Below, in pieces: positions 36,250-44,849 of a stretch of 64,000 bases of DNA; the first letter of the stretch is position 1; every line of letters begins with the position of its first letter. Below the pieces are notes generated by a model. That model saw only the letters and a program-made list of their open reading frames with translations. It was not told the DNA's origin and did no database searches. The position numbers and the translations under genes were made by a program. The stretch is from Arthrobacter sp. D5-1. Its GTDB lineage: Bacteria; Actinomycetota; Actinomycetes; Actinomycetales; Micrococcaceae. Where the stretch lies: NCBI RefSeq assembly GCF_017357425.1, contig NZ_CP014573.1:1-64000 (forward strand), in the 5' to 3' direction.

Positions 36250-37757
36250 TACAGGGCATCCCTAATCCCGGACGGGACCATGCTGTGCTGGGGCAGCACC
36301 AGCCCCAAGGGCAGGGACGCGGCAAACGCGGTGTCCTGGGCCCCGTAGGCCCGGCGCAGCAACACCCGCGCGGTGCCGGAGGTCTGCTCGACAGCCGCGA
36401 CGGCATCAGAGAGCCGCTCCCTATCGGTCACGGTGGCGGTGACGACCATGCCGAAGTTCACCAGCCCGGCGCCTTGGGCTTCTTCCTGCGCGGTCTGCGC
36501 CGCTGAACGGGCGTCAACCAGGGCACGGGCGGAGGGGCGGTTTCCGGAGGTGATGCGGACGTTGGCGTTGTTCTGGTCTCGCTCGACGACGGCCGCGGCG
36601 CGTGCCGAGTCCATCGGACGGTACAGCAGCGAGACGCGTTTGGGGTCAATGTCTCCGTGCGGGGCCAGCAGGCGGGACAGGACCGAGGAGTTCACTGACC
36701 CGCGCGGGGCGGCGGTCATGGTCCAGGAGACCGAGTACGCGGAATCGTGCCGGTAGTCATCCCAGCTGGCCTGTGTCGCGGTGGGGCCGGCTTCGCCCCA
36801 GGTCAAGGATACCGGGGAACCGGCGGCGTGGGCTTCATCGATGATCAGTGCCGCCGGCGGGTCGTAGGCGATCCGGACGACCTCGCAGAGTTCCTGGGCC
36901 GTCATCGGCCGGGCGATCCCGGCGCCGGTGGACTGCAGCCGTGCTGAGAGGCCCGGGATCCGGGAGGCCAGGTCGCGGGCCACGTCTTCCGGGGTCCGTT
37001 TCTTGGCCCCGGCCCGGATGGCGGCGTTGAAGGTCAGGGACACCCAGGCCCGTACCGTGGCTGATCCTTCCGGGTACGTGTCCACGACCTCGTGCAGCAT
37101 GTCGCGGGCGAACTCGGGGGCGTCTGGGTCGATGTTCATCATGACTTCGTTCCGCAGCCGGTACCCGGAGTCAGGCGCGGTCTCGACCGTGACGGCTGCG
37201 GCGTCCAGGCCTGCTTCGTCGGCCAAGGAGGCGAGCCAGCCGCCCCAGTTCGCCACCCAGGCATCGACCTGTTCCGGGTCAACGAGGGAGGCTCCGTCGG
37301 GTTCAGTCGAGAAAATCACGGTGAAGTGACCCGTGGCGGGGACGTGCAGCATGGCGAAGGGGCGCTTGTAGGAGTCGGTGAACTCGTACAGGGTGGACTT
37401 CGCTGCCAGACCGGGCAGCTGGTACATGCCCCACTCCGTGACGCCAAGAGGGCCGGAACGGTAAAGGTTCGTCCCGGAGGCCCGGGAGAGCTTGAACGCC
37501 GTCCGGGTGCCGAGGCGGTCTACGGCGGACTGGCCGTGCTTGTCCTTGACTGTCAGCAGCAAAGCCATGACACCGGCAAGGGCAAGGACGCCCAGGCCGG
37601 CGAGCAAGCCCCACAGCGCGAAGCTGACGATGCCCATCAGGAGCCCGGCAAAGACAATGGCGGTACCGATCGCCCCGAGGTTGGCCAGGCCAGCTGAGCG
37701 CGGTAGGCGCCAGTTGCCGTAGGACGGTTCCTTGTACTCGGTGTTAATTGCTGCCAC
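36249..37757 (-). CDS. SCO6880-like T4SS membrane protein
   Basis: A 502-residue protein from the GTG at 37757, which follows GGGGAGGG. It begins with a short cytoplasmic part (YGNWRLPRSAGLANLG), two or three hydrophobic segments within about residues 25-75, then a soluble domain. This is the SCO6880-type architecture: a PrgI/VirB3-like membrane part with the N-terminal domain of a VirB4 ATPase. It probably docks the separate VirB4-like ATPase to the channel. It overlaps the VirB6-like gene upstream by 14 bases. Confidence 0.8.
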   Translation of the reverse strand: MAAINTEYKEPSYGNWRLPRSAGLANLGAIGTAIVFAGLLMGIVSFALWGLLAGLGVLALAGVMALLLTVKDKHGQSAVDRLGTRTAFKLSRASGTNLYRSGPLGVTEWGMYQLPGLAAKSTLYEFTDSYKRPFAMLHVPATGHFTVIFSTEPDGASLVDPEQVDAWVANWGGWLASLADEAGLDAAAVTVETAPDSGYRLRNEVMMNIDPDAPEFARDMLHEVVDTYPEGSATVRAWVSLTFNAAIRAGAKKRTPEDVARDLASRIPGLSARLQSTGAGIARPMTAQELCEVVRIAYDPPAALIIDEAHAAGSPVSLTWGEAGPTATQASWDDYRHDSAYSVSWTMTAAPRGSVNSSVLSRLLAPHGDIDPKRVSLLYRPMDSARAAAVVERDQNNANVRITSGNRPSARALVDARSAAQTAQEEAQGAGLVNFGMVVTATVTDRERLSDAVAAVEQTSGTARVLLRRAYGAQDTAFAASLPLGLVLPQHSMVPSGIRDAL

Positions 37758-39081
37758 TGGGGCCCTCCCCTGCTGAATCCTGCGCTGTCTTTTCAATTGC
37801 CTGCGACGTCCTGGACGCCAACTTCGCACCTGTGGCTACAGCCACTCCGGCGGGCCCAGCTGCCGCTGCACCGCCGCCGGCTCCTGCCGCTGATACCGCT
37901 CCGCTGGAGCCAGCGGCTGCTGTCGTTCCGGCGGTTGCTCCGGTACCTGCCTTGGCTGCTGCGTCAGTGCCGGCGGCACCGCCCGGTCCGCTGCTGCCCG
38001 GAGTGGGTTGCCCACCTCCGCCCCGGGGTCCGGCGGGTCCGTCGCTGCCCTTCGGCGAACTGCCGCCCCGCATGCTTTGGGTGTTTGACGTGCTCGATGA
38101 CGATGCGGGAACGGGGGATGCATTGCCCCTGCCGCTCCCACCCCGGCCAAGCGAAACCGCACCGGTTGCGATCGCTCCCACAGCTGCTCCCGCCCCCGCG
38201 CCTCCACCAGAGGCAACCGCACCAACCATCGGGGTCACGAACCGCATCAACGCCGGCAACGCGAAAAGTGCCACGACCATCAGCGTGAATCCGGTGATGG
38301 GCTTCACCAGATTGGCGCTGCTGCTACTCCCCTTGCCCATCAGCAGGAACGCGACCGAATACACGATCGCAGCGGCTGGTTTGTAGAGGATGAAGGCGAT
38401 CGTCCAGCCAACAGCCTTCTGGAACCACTGCCGGCCCATCTCCGTGTTCGTGAACGCGGCCGTGGTTGGGAGGACCCCGGCAAGGATCACCAACATGCCG
38501 CTGCGCACCACCATCAACACGACCTGAACCAGAGACGCGATCAGCCCGATCAAGCCCAGGACGATCAGGACGAACACCCCGACGCCGGTCTGGTTCGTCA
38601 TCACAAGGATCTTCAGGGACTCTGCGAAACCCTTACCCTCGGTGGCACGATTGATCACCACCGCGGAGAAGGCATCAGCGGCGACCACCAGAATGGAGAT
38701 GACGCCCAGACCGAGGCCGGAGACAAGCGTCAAGGTCAGCAGGGCCCGGAGCAGATCCTTCAGGGGCGCACCCCGCTGCTCCCAGATCAAGCGAATACCA
38801 CCCAGGATGACCGCCAAGACAGCAAGGGCCAGAGTCCACGGCATCAGCTCACTGTTCACCACCGAAACAACGGGGCTTGCAGTTCCGTCCTGGCTGGCCA
38901 AGTTCACGGTTGGCATTGAAACCCAGAAGGTCGACAGCGTGGTCACCATCTGGCTCATTCCCTCCATGATGGCTTTGGCGAGGTTGTTGATGGCATCGTC
39001 TGCAATACCGGCGGCAACATTGCTCGCACCCTGCTGGGTCCAGCACAGAGCGTTCCAAACTTCGCACTCTTTCTCTGCCAT
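37744..39081 (-). CDS. Polytopic conjugation membrane protein (VirB6/TrbL-like)
   Basis: A 445-residue protein with a periplasmic-looking N-terminus containing two Cys (ECEVWNALCW), about 5-6 TM segments between residues 80 and 290, and a 150-residue Gly/Ala/Ser/Pro-rich C-terminal tail. That order (extracellular start, membrane core, low-complexity tail) is typical of VirB6/TrbL channel proteins in Gram-positive T4SS. Position between the VirB8-like candidate and the SCO6880-like protein supports this. The tail's repeats may make its sequence error-prone. Confidence 0.8.
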   Translation of the reverse strand: MAEKECEVWNALCWTQQGASNVAAGIADDAINNLAKAIMEGMSQMVTTLSTFWVSMPTVNLASQDGTASPVVSVVNSELMPWTLALAVLAVILGGIRLIWEQRGAPLKDLLRALLTLTLVSGLGLGVISILVVAADAFSAVVINRATEGKGFAESLKILVMTNQTGVGVFVLIVLGLIGLIASLVQVVLMVVRSGMLVILAGVLPTTAAFTNTEMGRQWFQKAVGWTIAFILYKPAAAIVYSVAFLLMGKGSSSSANLVKPITGFTLMVVALFALPALMRFVTPMVGAVASGGGAGAGAAVGAIATGAVSLGRGGSGRGNASPVPASSSSTSNTQSMRGGSSPKGSDGPAGPRGGGGQPTPGSSGPGGAAGTDAAAKAGTGATAGTTAAAGSSGAVSAAGAGGGAAAAGPAGVAVATGAKLASRTSQAIEKTAQDSAGEGPSGSN

Positions 39082-39082
39082 G

Positions 39083-39820
39083 TCAGACGCCGGCCCAAGG
39101 GATGAATGAACTCAGGTCACTGATCTGGCGGACTGCATTTCCACCGGCGGCGGGGATGTCCATCTTCCAGTCGCCGTCTTCCCACAGCAGGGATGTCGAG
39201 AAAGCGCCGTATCCCCCGTCACTGCTCTTGATTGCTAGCTCTACGACCGCAGCTTTGGGCGTATACGAGTGGATGATGAAGCCGGCGATCTGTACCTTCG
39301 GAATGGTTCCCCCTCCGACGTCCTTCCCTTCCCTTATTGCCTGTACCGCTTTGTCCCGAGTGGGACTGTCAGCTGAGAGTTCCAGGTAAACCTGCTTCGC
39401 ATAGCCATTGAACGAGGCAGCCCAGATGTTCGCCGTGGCATAGAGCGCTCCGGTGGGCGACTGCGCGAAGCAGGACCTCAGACCGTCCTTGCCTACCGTT
39501 CCCGGGCCTGCGGTGGTTGGGTCGGTTGGGACGGCCATGATTCCCACCAACTCCCACTTGGACTTCGGTGCGGTGCCCAGCGCTGTGTGGTTGCTGGCAG
39601 GGAGTCCGCAGACACTCTTGTCAGAGGCAGTAGACGTGCTGGGGCTTGCCGGGGCGGAGCTGGCCTGCGTGGGTGCTGGTTGGGCGTTTCCCTGTTCTTT
39701 GGGGAGCAGGAAGATGACGACTGCTGCTGCGATCAGCGCCACCACCAGCGCGGCCGCGATGATGAAACCGGGTTTGGTGAACGGATTGCTGTTGGTGGTG
39801 TTCTCTGGTGACTGGCTCAC
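39083..39820 (-). CDS. Single-pass T4SS protein, VirB8-like candidate
   Basis: A 245-residue protein with one N-terminal TM (FIIAAALVVALIAAAVVIFL, about 19-38), a Ser/Thr/Pro linker and a C-terminal domain of about 180 residues with two Cys (SVCGLP, LRSCFA) that could form a disulphide. The arrangement resembles VirB8/TcpC subunits, which share an NTF2-like fold, but I see no diagnostic motif. GTG start after GGGAGG; one base separates its stop from the next gene. Confidence 0.65.
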   Translation of the reverse strand: MSQSPENTTNSNPFTKPGFIIAAALVVALIAAAVVIFLLPKEQGNAQPAPTQASSAPASPSTSTASDKSVCGLPASNHTALGTAPKSKWELVGIMAVPTDPTTAGPGTVGKDGLRSCFAQSPTGALYATANIWAASFNGYAKQVYLELSADSPTRDKAVQAIREGKDVGGGTIPKVQIAGFIIHSYTPKAAVVELAIKSSDGGYGAFSTSLLWEDGDWKMDIPAAGGNAVRQISDLSSFIPWAGV

Positions 39821-39847
39821 GATGAACCTCCCGTTGTCGGTGCTGGT

Positions 39848-40117
39848 TTAGACGAAGGCGCGGACGATACCTGAGGAGCCGGTGATGATGATGCAGCCCA
39901 TCAGGACCCAGCCGAGTTTGGCGATTGATTCGCCGCCTTCTCCACGACGGAGCTGGATGACCATGCCGATGCCGACGATGATCACGCCAAGGACGCCAAG
40001 GACGAGGCCGATACCGGAGGCCCAGTTCAGGACGGTGAGCAGTCCGCCGGCTTCGGCGGGCACGACAGGGGTCGGGTTGGGGATGACGCTCGCGGCAAGA
40101 GCGGAGAAGGAGTTCAT
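39848..40117 (-). CDS. Small two-TM protein, candidate T4SS pilin (VirB2/TrbC-like)
   Basis: An 89-residue protein with two hydrophobic helices (about 28-52 and 65-85) joined by a short charged loop (LRRGEGGESIAKLG). This is the layout of VirB2/TrbC pilins, and the gene sits where such a subunit would be expected. No cleavable signal peptide is obvious. Channel-forming pilin role is inferred from size, topology and position. Confidence 0.65.
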   Translation of the reverse strand: MNSFSALAASVIPNPTPVVPAEAGGLLTVLNWASGIGLVLGVLGVIIVGIGMVIQLRRGEGGESIAKLGWVLMGCIIITGSSGIVRAFV

Positions 40118-40135
40118 GGTGAGACCTTTCAGTGG

Positions 40136-40738
40136 TTAGTGCTTTGGGTTGGGTTCCGTAGCCAGAGCAGCTACGTCGGTGATGAAGCGTTGATATTCCT
40201 TGCCCGGTGGTGTCGTCGTGGAGTCGCCGTGCCGCCATGCCTCGACCCAGGGGAGGATCCAGAGGCGCGGTGCTCCCCCGCCGATAATCGCTGCGAAGTC
40301 ACGCAGCGCCTTGGGGGTCTTTCCTGGTGCATCTGCCAGAACGGCGAGGCCGATAAGTTCAACCTTGGGTGTTGCTCCTGATGCCCATTGGGTCAGGGCG
40401 CTTTGCGCGCTGGTGAGGCCACGCATATCGTTGCGGCAAACCAGCAGCACCCGGGGCTTGCTGCCGTCCTGCATAACAGGCCAGCAGTGCCCGGCAGGGC
40501 GTGCCCAGCCGATCAGGTCCGCGGTGCGGCTTTCACCCGCTCCCCCGTGGCTACCAACAATCCACAACAGCGTGGACCCGGACACTACGCGGTTGGCCAG
40601 CCGGTCCGCGGTGTCCGGTTCGACCATGCCCCTCAGCGGTGTGCTGATCGCGGCAGCTGGCGGGACGTGCACCTCGGGTGTTTCCTCGTCGTCGCTTTCG
40701 GCTGGGCTGGTGATCCAGGGGTTCAGAGACAGTTGCAT
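40136..40738 (-). CDS. Soluble conjugation-operon protein (DUF6668-like)
   Basis: A 200-residue protein after a strong GAAAGGAGG site. LLWIVGSHGGAGESRTADLI resembles a degenerate nucleotide-binding loop (GSHGGAGES in place of a Walker A with Lys-Thr), and RVLLVCRNDMRGLTSAQSAL follows as in P-loop folds. I associate this with the DUF6668 group found in actinobacterial plasmids, with moderate certainty. It lies next to a ParA-like gene and may be a partner. Confidence 0.6.
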   Translation of the reverse strand: MQLSLNPWITSPAESDDEETPEVHVPPAAAISTPLRGMVEPDTADRLANRVVSGSTLLWIVGSHGGAGESRTADLIGWARPAGHCWPVMQDGSKPRVLLVCRNDMRGLTSAQSALTQWASGATPKVELIGLAVLADAPGKTPKALRDFAAIIGGGAPRLWILPWVEAWRHGDSTTTPPGKEYQRFITDVAALATEPNPKH

Positions 40739-40771
40739 CGTTCCTCCTTTCCGTCGTTCGCTGTTGGGTGT

Positions 40772-42217
40772 CTAAAAGCCCTTGGCGACGGCGGCCGCGG
40801 CGGCCAGCCATGCCCGCTGGGTCGCGGGCTGCAGGGCTTCATAGCGGATGGGGCCGTTGACCAGGGCCGGGTCGTAAGGAATCCGGACGACAGTACGGAC
40901 GAATGGCTCGAAACCGTCTGCGATCCGCTGCGCCTCAGCCTTTGCCCGCTTCAGGGCATCCCCAGTCATGCTGCGCTTGGCGTCGGTGGACTCGGAGACG
41001 ATCACGACGGCGTTGCGTGCCAGCTCGGCGTCGTGGCCGCCACGGGATTCGAGAGTTTGCAGGGTCAGCCGGGCTGCTTCCGCTCGATCCTCGATGGCGG
41101 TGACCGGGACGACGAGCTGGTTGGTGTGGTCGATCATCCGGCGCCAGTTGGCCGCACGGGCGGTGTTGCCGGAGTCCATGATGACCAGCCGGTAGTAGCG
41201 GGTGAGGACCTGGTGGGCGATGTCCACTTCCTCGGCGGTGACTTCGTGGTCGCCTTCTTCGTTTTCGTCTGAGCGCAGCACGTCGAACTTGTCGGCCGTC
41301 TGGTGGTGGACGAACTTGGCGATCTCGGCCGCGTTCGTGGACGGTGACAGCAGCTCGGTGGAGGAATCGATCAGGTCCAGGACGCTGCGGTCGTGGGCGC
41401 CCTTCTCGGTCCTCCAGCCCAGGGTGCCCTGGGACTCGTTGTTGTCCCAGGCGACGGTCGCGGCCCCGCTGTAGCGGGCAAGGATTGCCGAGAGCATCAC
41501 CACCGTGGGTGTCTTGTTCGCCCCGCCCTTGCGGTTGACCACGGCGATGGTCCGCGGACCGGGCCAGTGCTGGCTGACGGTCCGAATATCCTCCCGCTCG
41601 GATAGTTCTTCCGCTGAGGGGTCCATTCGGAAGCCCATCCGGGTCAGGGCTCCGCGCCAGCCCTGCGTGGCTGGTTCCAGCACCGGGGCGCTGACCAGGA
41701 AGGAAGTCTCCTTCAAACTCCGCCGGGTCACCGGAGCATCAGCCTCAACAGCTTGCTGCGGTGCCTCGCTAGCAGGGGCAGCTTCTTCGGCCGCCAGAGT
41801 ATCCACGGCCAGAGGCGGCCAGGTCTGCCGTTCAACCACGGGCTGGGCCGGCTCTGGTTTCACCAGAGGCCCTGCGGCGGGAGCGGTGTCGCTAATCTTC
41901 GGGGCGGCCGCTACGGATGCGCCGGTGCGGCGGCGGGCGGGCCGCGGTTCGTAGGAGACGGATTCGACGTTCCCGTCTGGGTGGACGATCAGTTCGCCGT
42001 GGCCTTCGGGATCTTCAATGCGGACGCGGACGGGGCGCTGCAGCGTCCTGGCTTCGGCCACGACCAGTGCCAGAGCGTTGTCGCGCAAATCCTGCAGCGT
42101 CTCCCCTGCAGGGACGACGCGGGAGTTTCCTGCGACGGTGACCTCGGCGGTGCCGTTGTCGCTGATGATGGCCTTGATGTTCGGGAAGGCCAGGACATCG
42201 CTTGGTGTGGTGCTCAT
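40772..42217 (-). CDS. ParA/MinD-like ATPase of the conjugation operon
   Basis: A 481-residue protein: an N-terminal half of about 220 residues (a small beta domain, then a Pro/Ala-rich linker) and a C-terminal ParA-type ATPase. The deviant Walker A reads VVNRKGGANKTPT, with Asn where Gly is usual, and VIMDSGNT is the Walker B region with Ser-Gly instead of Ala-Pro. ParA-like proteins within tra operons may position the secretion machine; plasmid partition is less likely because a separate ParA with its own partner lies at 51 kb. ATG after AAGGAA. Confidence 0.75.
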   Translation of the reverse strand: MSTTPSDVLAFPNIKAIISDNGTAEVTVAGNSRVVPAGETLQDLRDNALALVVAEARTLQRPVRVRIEDPEGHGELIVHPDGNVESVSYEPRPARRRTGASVAAAPKISDTAPAAGPLVKPEPAQPVVERQTWPPLAVDTLAAEEAAPASEAPQQAVEADAPVTRRSLKETSFLVSAPVLEPATQGWRGALTRMGFRMDPSAEELSEREDIRTVSQHWPGPRTIAVVNRKGGANKTPTVVMLSAILARYSGAATVAWDNNESQGTLGWRTEKGAHDRSVLDLIDSSTELLSPSTNAAEIAKFVHHQTADKFDVLRSDENEEGDHEVTAEEVDIAHQVLTRYYRLVIMDSGNTARAANWRRMIDHTNQLVVPVTAIEDRAEAARLTLQTLESRGGHDAELARNAVVIVSESTDAKRSMTGDALKRAKAEAQRIADGFEPFVRTVVRIPYDPALVNGPIRYEALQPATQRAWLAAAAAVAKGF

Positions 42218-42261
42218 AAATCTGATTCCTTACGTTGACGGAGTGAGTGAGGCACGTACGG

Positions 42262-42771
42262 TTAGGACGCGGGCGGGGTGAGCCGGTTGACTTTCCACGG
42301 GGCTTCCGTGCCGGTGCGGAGCAGCTGCAGGGTGTAGGTGCCGGCATCGGTGGGAACGGCAGCCATGACGCCATAGCCATTGGCTTCATCGACCGTCAGC
42401 GTCGCGGGGCCGGTGACGCGGGTGGCGGGGACGTTGGCGGGGTCCACGGCTGAATAATCGGCTGTGGCCTGCGGAGTCAGCCAGCGGGCCAGATCGTTGG
42501 CCCACTGCTTGTCCTCCACGCCCGGGCGGGCGAAGTCCGTCATGGCCTTCTGCGCGGTCTCTACGGCGGCGTCCTTGCTGGCCTGATCCCAGCTGATGCC
42601 GATGGTGGCCGGGACGGTGCCGCCTGGAGCCTGCGGGCCGCTGCTCGCGCTTAGGGAAACCGGTGCAGAAGCGGCGGCTGCACTGGTCGCCGGCGCTGGT
42701 GTAGTGTTCGCTGCCGGCGCGCAGGCCGTGCACAGCAGAACCATCGCGGTCAGTGGCAGTGACTTCTTCAC
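42262..42771 (-). CDS. Secreted lipoprotein of the conjugation operon
   Basis: A 169-residue protein with a lipoprotein signal: KK, a hydrophobic core and the lipobox LCTAC, placing the lipidated Cys near residue 17. The mature part begins with an Ala/Ser/Thr/Pro linker and a small domain (WANDLARWLTPQATADYSAV). The GTG start overlaps the stop of the cell-wall hydrolase gene (GTGA), with AGGAG upstream. Probably a cell-envelope component of the secretion system. Confidence 0.75.
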   Translation of the reverse strand: MKKSLPLTAMVLLCTACAPAANTTPAPATSAAAASAPVSLSASSGPQAPGGTVPATIGISWDQASKDAAVETAQKAMTDFARPGVEDKQWANDLARWLTPQATADYSAVDPANVPATRVTGPATLTVDEANGYGVMAAVPTDAGTYTLQLLRTGTEAPWKVNRLTPPAS

Positions 42772-43847
42772 TTCTTCTCCTCTTGGGTGGGCAGGTACAG
42801 GAAGGCTGACGGGATCGTGTTGCTCACGGTGCGGGTGTAGTAGTTGTGGTCATCCGGCGGCGGGTTGCCGTTGTAGCCCTCTTCGACGTAGGTCCCGTCG
42901 TTCTTGACTTCCTTGACCACCGCCACGTGGCCGAAGGTGGGGTCTGACCCGCCGACGCCTGGCGCGTACCAGACGACCGCACCGACCCGGGGCGTGCTGC
43001 CGGTGGGCCAGCCCTTGGCGTCCCATCCGGCCTTCCACGTCACCGCGGAACCGAGGCCCTGCCCGTCCGGGCGGAAGTTCCCGTTCAGGAACTTGAACGG
43101 GGCACTGGTGGACCCCATCTGCTGGTTGACCCGCCACAGGGCGAAGTCCACGCACTCGCGGTAAAACATGCCCAACGGCGAGGCGGCCGCGGAACCTGCC
43201 CCTACCTGCAACCAAGTCGGAGAGTCCTTCCACGGGTAGTCATCCCCCGCACCGGACTTCCCTGGGATGGCGCAGTCACTGCCCTCGAGGGAGAAGCTCC
43301 CGCCCGAGAGCGCCTGGACGAGCTCGACGGCCTCAGGCCAATACTTCTGGTAGTGGTACGGGTCCGCGTTCCGCTGGACCTTGTTCCCGGCGATAGTCGG
43401 CTCCAACAGCTCCCAACCCGGTACAGCCTGCAGCGCCTTGATGAAATTGGTGGCACTGATCGTTGGATCCATGCGATCCGCGTAGGAGCCCCACGCGCCG
43501 TTGTCGCGCTGCTGAAACAACCCACGGGAATCCGGGCCGGGACCGTCGCCGTAGTCCAGCACACGCAGTCCCGACTCCCCTAGAGCCACCATGACGCTGA
43601 TGGTCTGGCCCTTCACGGAGAGGTTCAGCGCCTTACCGGCGCCCATCACAGCGGCAGCGTTCTTCAACTGCTCCGCGCTGTATCCCTCCACGTTCGTGTT
43701 TCCGTCCAGGGCCACAGCTGCCGGGCCACAGTCGGCCGCCGCAGGTTTCGCAGGATTCAGCAGAAGGATGAATGAGAAGACCAGCCCGAAAAGCAGCCCG
43801 GGAATGACGATCAAGGCCACAAGCACCAACGACTTCCGTTGGTTCAT
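42768..43847 (-). CDS. Cell-wall hydrolase of the T4SS (VirB1-like; muramidase-like plus CHAP)
   Basis: A 359-residue protein with an N-terminal TM anchor (LVALIVIPGLLFGLVFSFIL). Residues about 60-165 resemble a lytic transglycosylase-like domain (MVALGESGLRVLDYG, DSRGLFQQRDNGAWGSYADR), and the C-terminal 150 residues a CHAP amidase with Cys in RECVDFALW and His in TFGHVAVVKE. Such two-domain enzymes open peptidoglycan for the conjugation channel in Gram-positives. It is the first gene of the 11-kb minus-strand operon. Confidence 0.85.
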   Translation of the reverse strand: MNQRKSLVLVALIVIPGLLFGLVFSFILLLNPAKPAAADCGPAAVALDGNTNVEGYSAEQLKNAAAVMGAGKALNLSVKGQTISVMVALGESGLRVLDYGDGPGPDSRGLFQQRDNGAWGSYADRMDPTISATNFIKALQAVPGWELLEPTIAGNKVQRNADPYHYQKYWPEAVELVQALSGGSFSLEGSDCAIPGKSGAGDDYPWKDSPTWLQVGAGSAAASPLGMFYRECVDFALWRVNQQMGSTSAPFKFLNGNFRPDGQGLGSAVTWKAGWDAKGWPTGSTPRVGAVVWYAPGVGGSDPTFGHVAVVKEVKNDGTYVEEGYNGNPPPDDHNYYTRTVSNTIPSAFLYLPTQEEKK

Positions 43848-44111
43848 CGTGTGGTCCGTTCTCTGACGAACGACCTTAGGTCTTGCATGACCGTTCCCTC
43901 CCCCGTGTGCCGAAACTCGCGTCTTCGACTAGGCGTCCTGGCCAAGATGCCGGGGGTGCGTACCTGATGGGCCGAACCCCTACCCGGCTAAACTCGGCCA
44001 AGAAGCTAAAATAAAGATAGATACCAAATATTGAGTATTTGAAAATATTTAACTATTGGTAGCAGTTTAGCAGGTTCATTGTCATGCGTCCTGTCACGTC
44101 AAGGAGTGTTT
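43848..44111. promoter_or_regulatory. Divergent promoter region with AT-rich island
   Basis: The region separates the conjugation operon from the regulator on the plus strand. 44010-44065 is strikingly AT-rich for this window and contains related AT motifs (CAAATATT, TTGAGTATTTGA, AAATATTTAA) between ACCAAATA and TATTGGT arms. TTGAGTATTT is also part of the partition palindromes at 51 kb. It probably holds promoters and an operator for both directions. Confidence 0.5.
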
Positions 44112-44849
44112 GTGCCCGTCTCAGCCAAAGAGTTCAAGAGCTGGCTGGACGCTGCGTCCATCAGCACTTCCCCGGCTGCCCTCAGTGCACTGACGGGCCT
44201 TAACCGCGGAACCCTGGGAAACCAGCTGCGGAGAGGGAACGTGGCTGAATCGACGGTTGTCGCCGTAGCACGGGCAGCCGGGTTAGGGGTGCTTCAAGCT
44301 CTCACGGCCTTCGATGGATATCGCGACGTTCTCTCCCGGCCCGTGGAACCGTCCGCTGCCGAAGTTTTGAGCCAGGTCCACCACGCGGATCTCATGGGAG
44401 AGCTGCAATTCCGGACCTCAAAGACCCATTACCCCCGCGAACTCAGAAGCCACATTCCACTCATTGAATTTCCGCACGATGGTTCTCACCGTGCCTGGGT
44501 GGACGCCCTGGATCCGGGAGACCTACGACACCGCATGGCCGCGGAATCGGGAATGGCATTGACGTACATCATCACGTCCCTCACGGAGAACCGTCTCTCG
44601 CCGCACCTTGCCGTAGCGGCGTCCCGGGCGACCGGAGGGTCTTTCGCCTCAGGACTCGTCGTTGTCGGCCTGATAACGCCGGCAGAAGGCGGCTGGCAGG
44701 TGCGTGCACGCGAAGACGAACTGCTGGAGGTTTCCGACGACGCCCTTGTGGAGCTGATTTCAGCGCGCATTAACCTCCTGCAGCGCCGAGTGAAACAGCG
44801 CAAAGAGGCCCGGGAATACGCAGAGAAGATGACGGAGCTCCTGGGATGA
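44112..44849 (+). CDS. HTH-type regulator, unknown target
   Basis: A 245-residue protein from the GTG at 44112, 5 bases after AAGGAG. Residues 1-60 resemble an XRE-like helix-turn-helix (FKSWLDAASISTSPAALSAL, LNRGTLGNQLRRGNVAESTV), and the C-terminus is a coiled coil (RINLLQRRVKQRKEAREYAE). It lies divergent from the conjugation operon across an AT-rich operator-like region, so it may repress transfer. Its stop overlaps the next gene (ATGA). Confidence 0.65.
   Translation: MPVSAKEFKSWLDAASISTSPAALSALTGLNRGTLGNQLRRGNVAESTVVAVARAAGLGVLQALTAFDGYRDVLSRPVEPSAAEVLSQVHHADLMGELQFRTSKTHYPRELRSHIPLIEFPHDGSHRAWVDALDPGDLRHRMAAESGMALTYIITSLTENRLSPHLAVAASRATGGSFASGLVVVGLITPAEGGWQVRAREDELLEVSDDALVELISARINLLQRRVKQRKEAREYAEKMTELLG

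Noticed and set aside
44010..44065. CRISPR-like or iteron array in the AT-rich block
   Set aside because: Repeats are short, unequal and not regularly spaced; no cas genes or spacers anywhere in the window.
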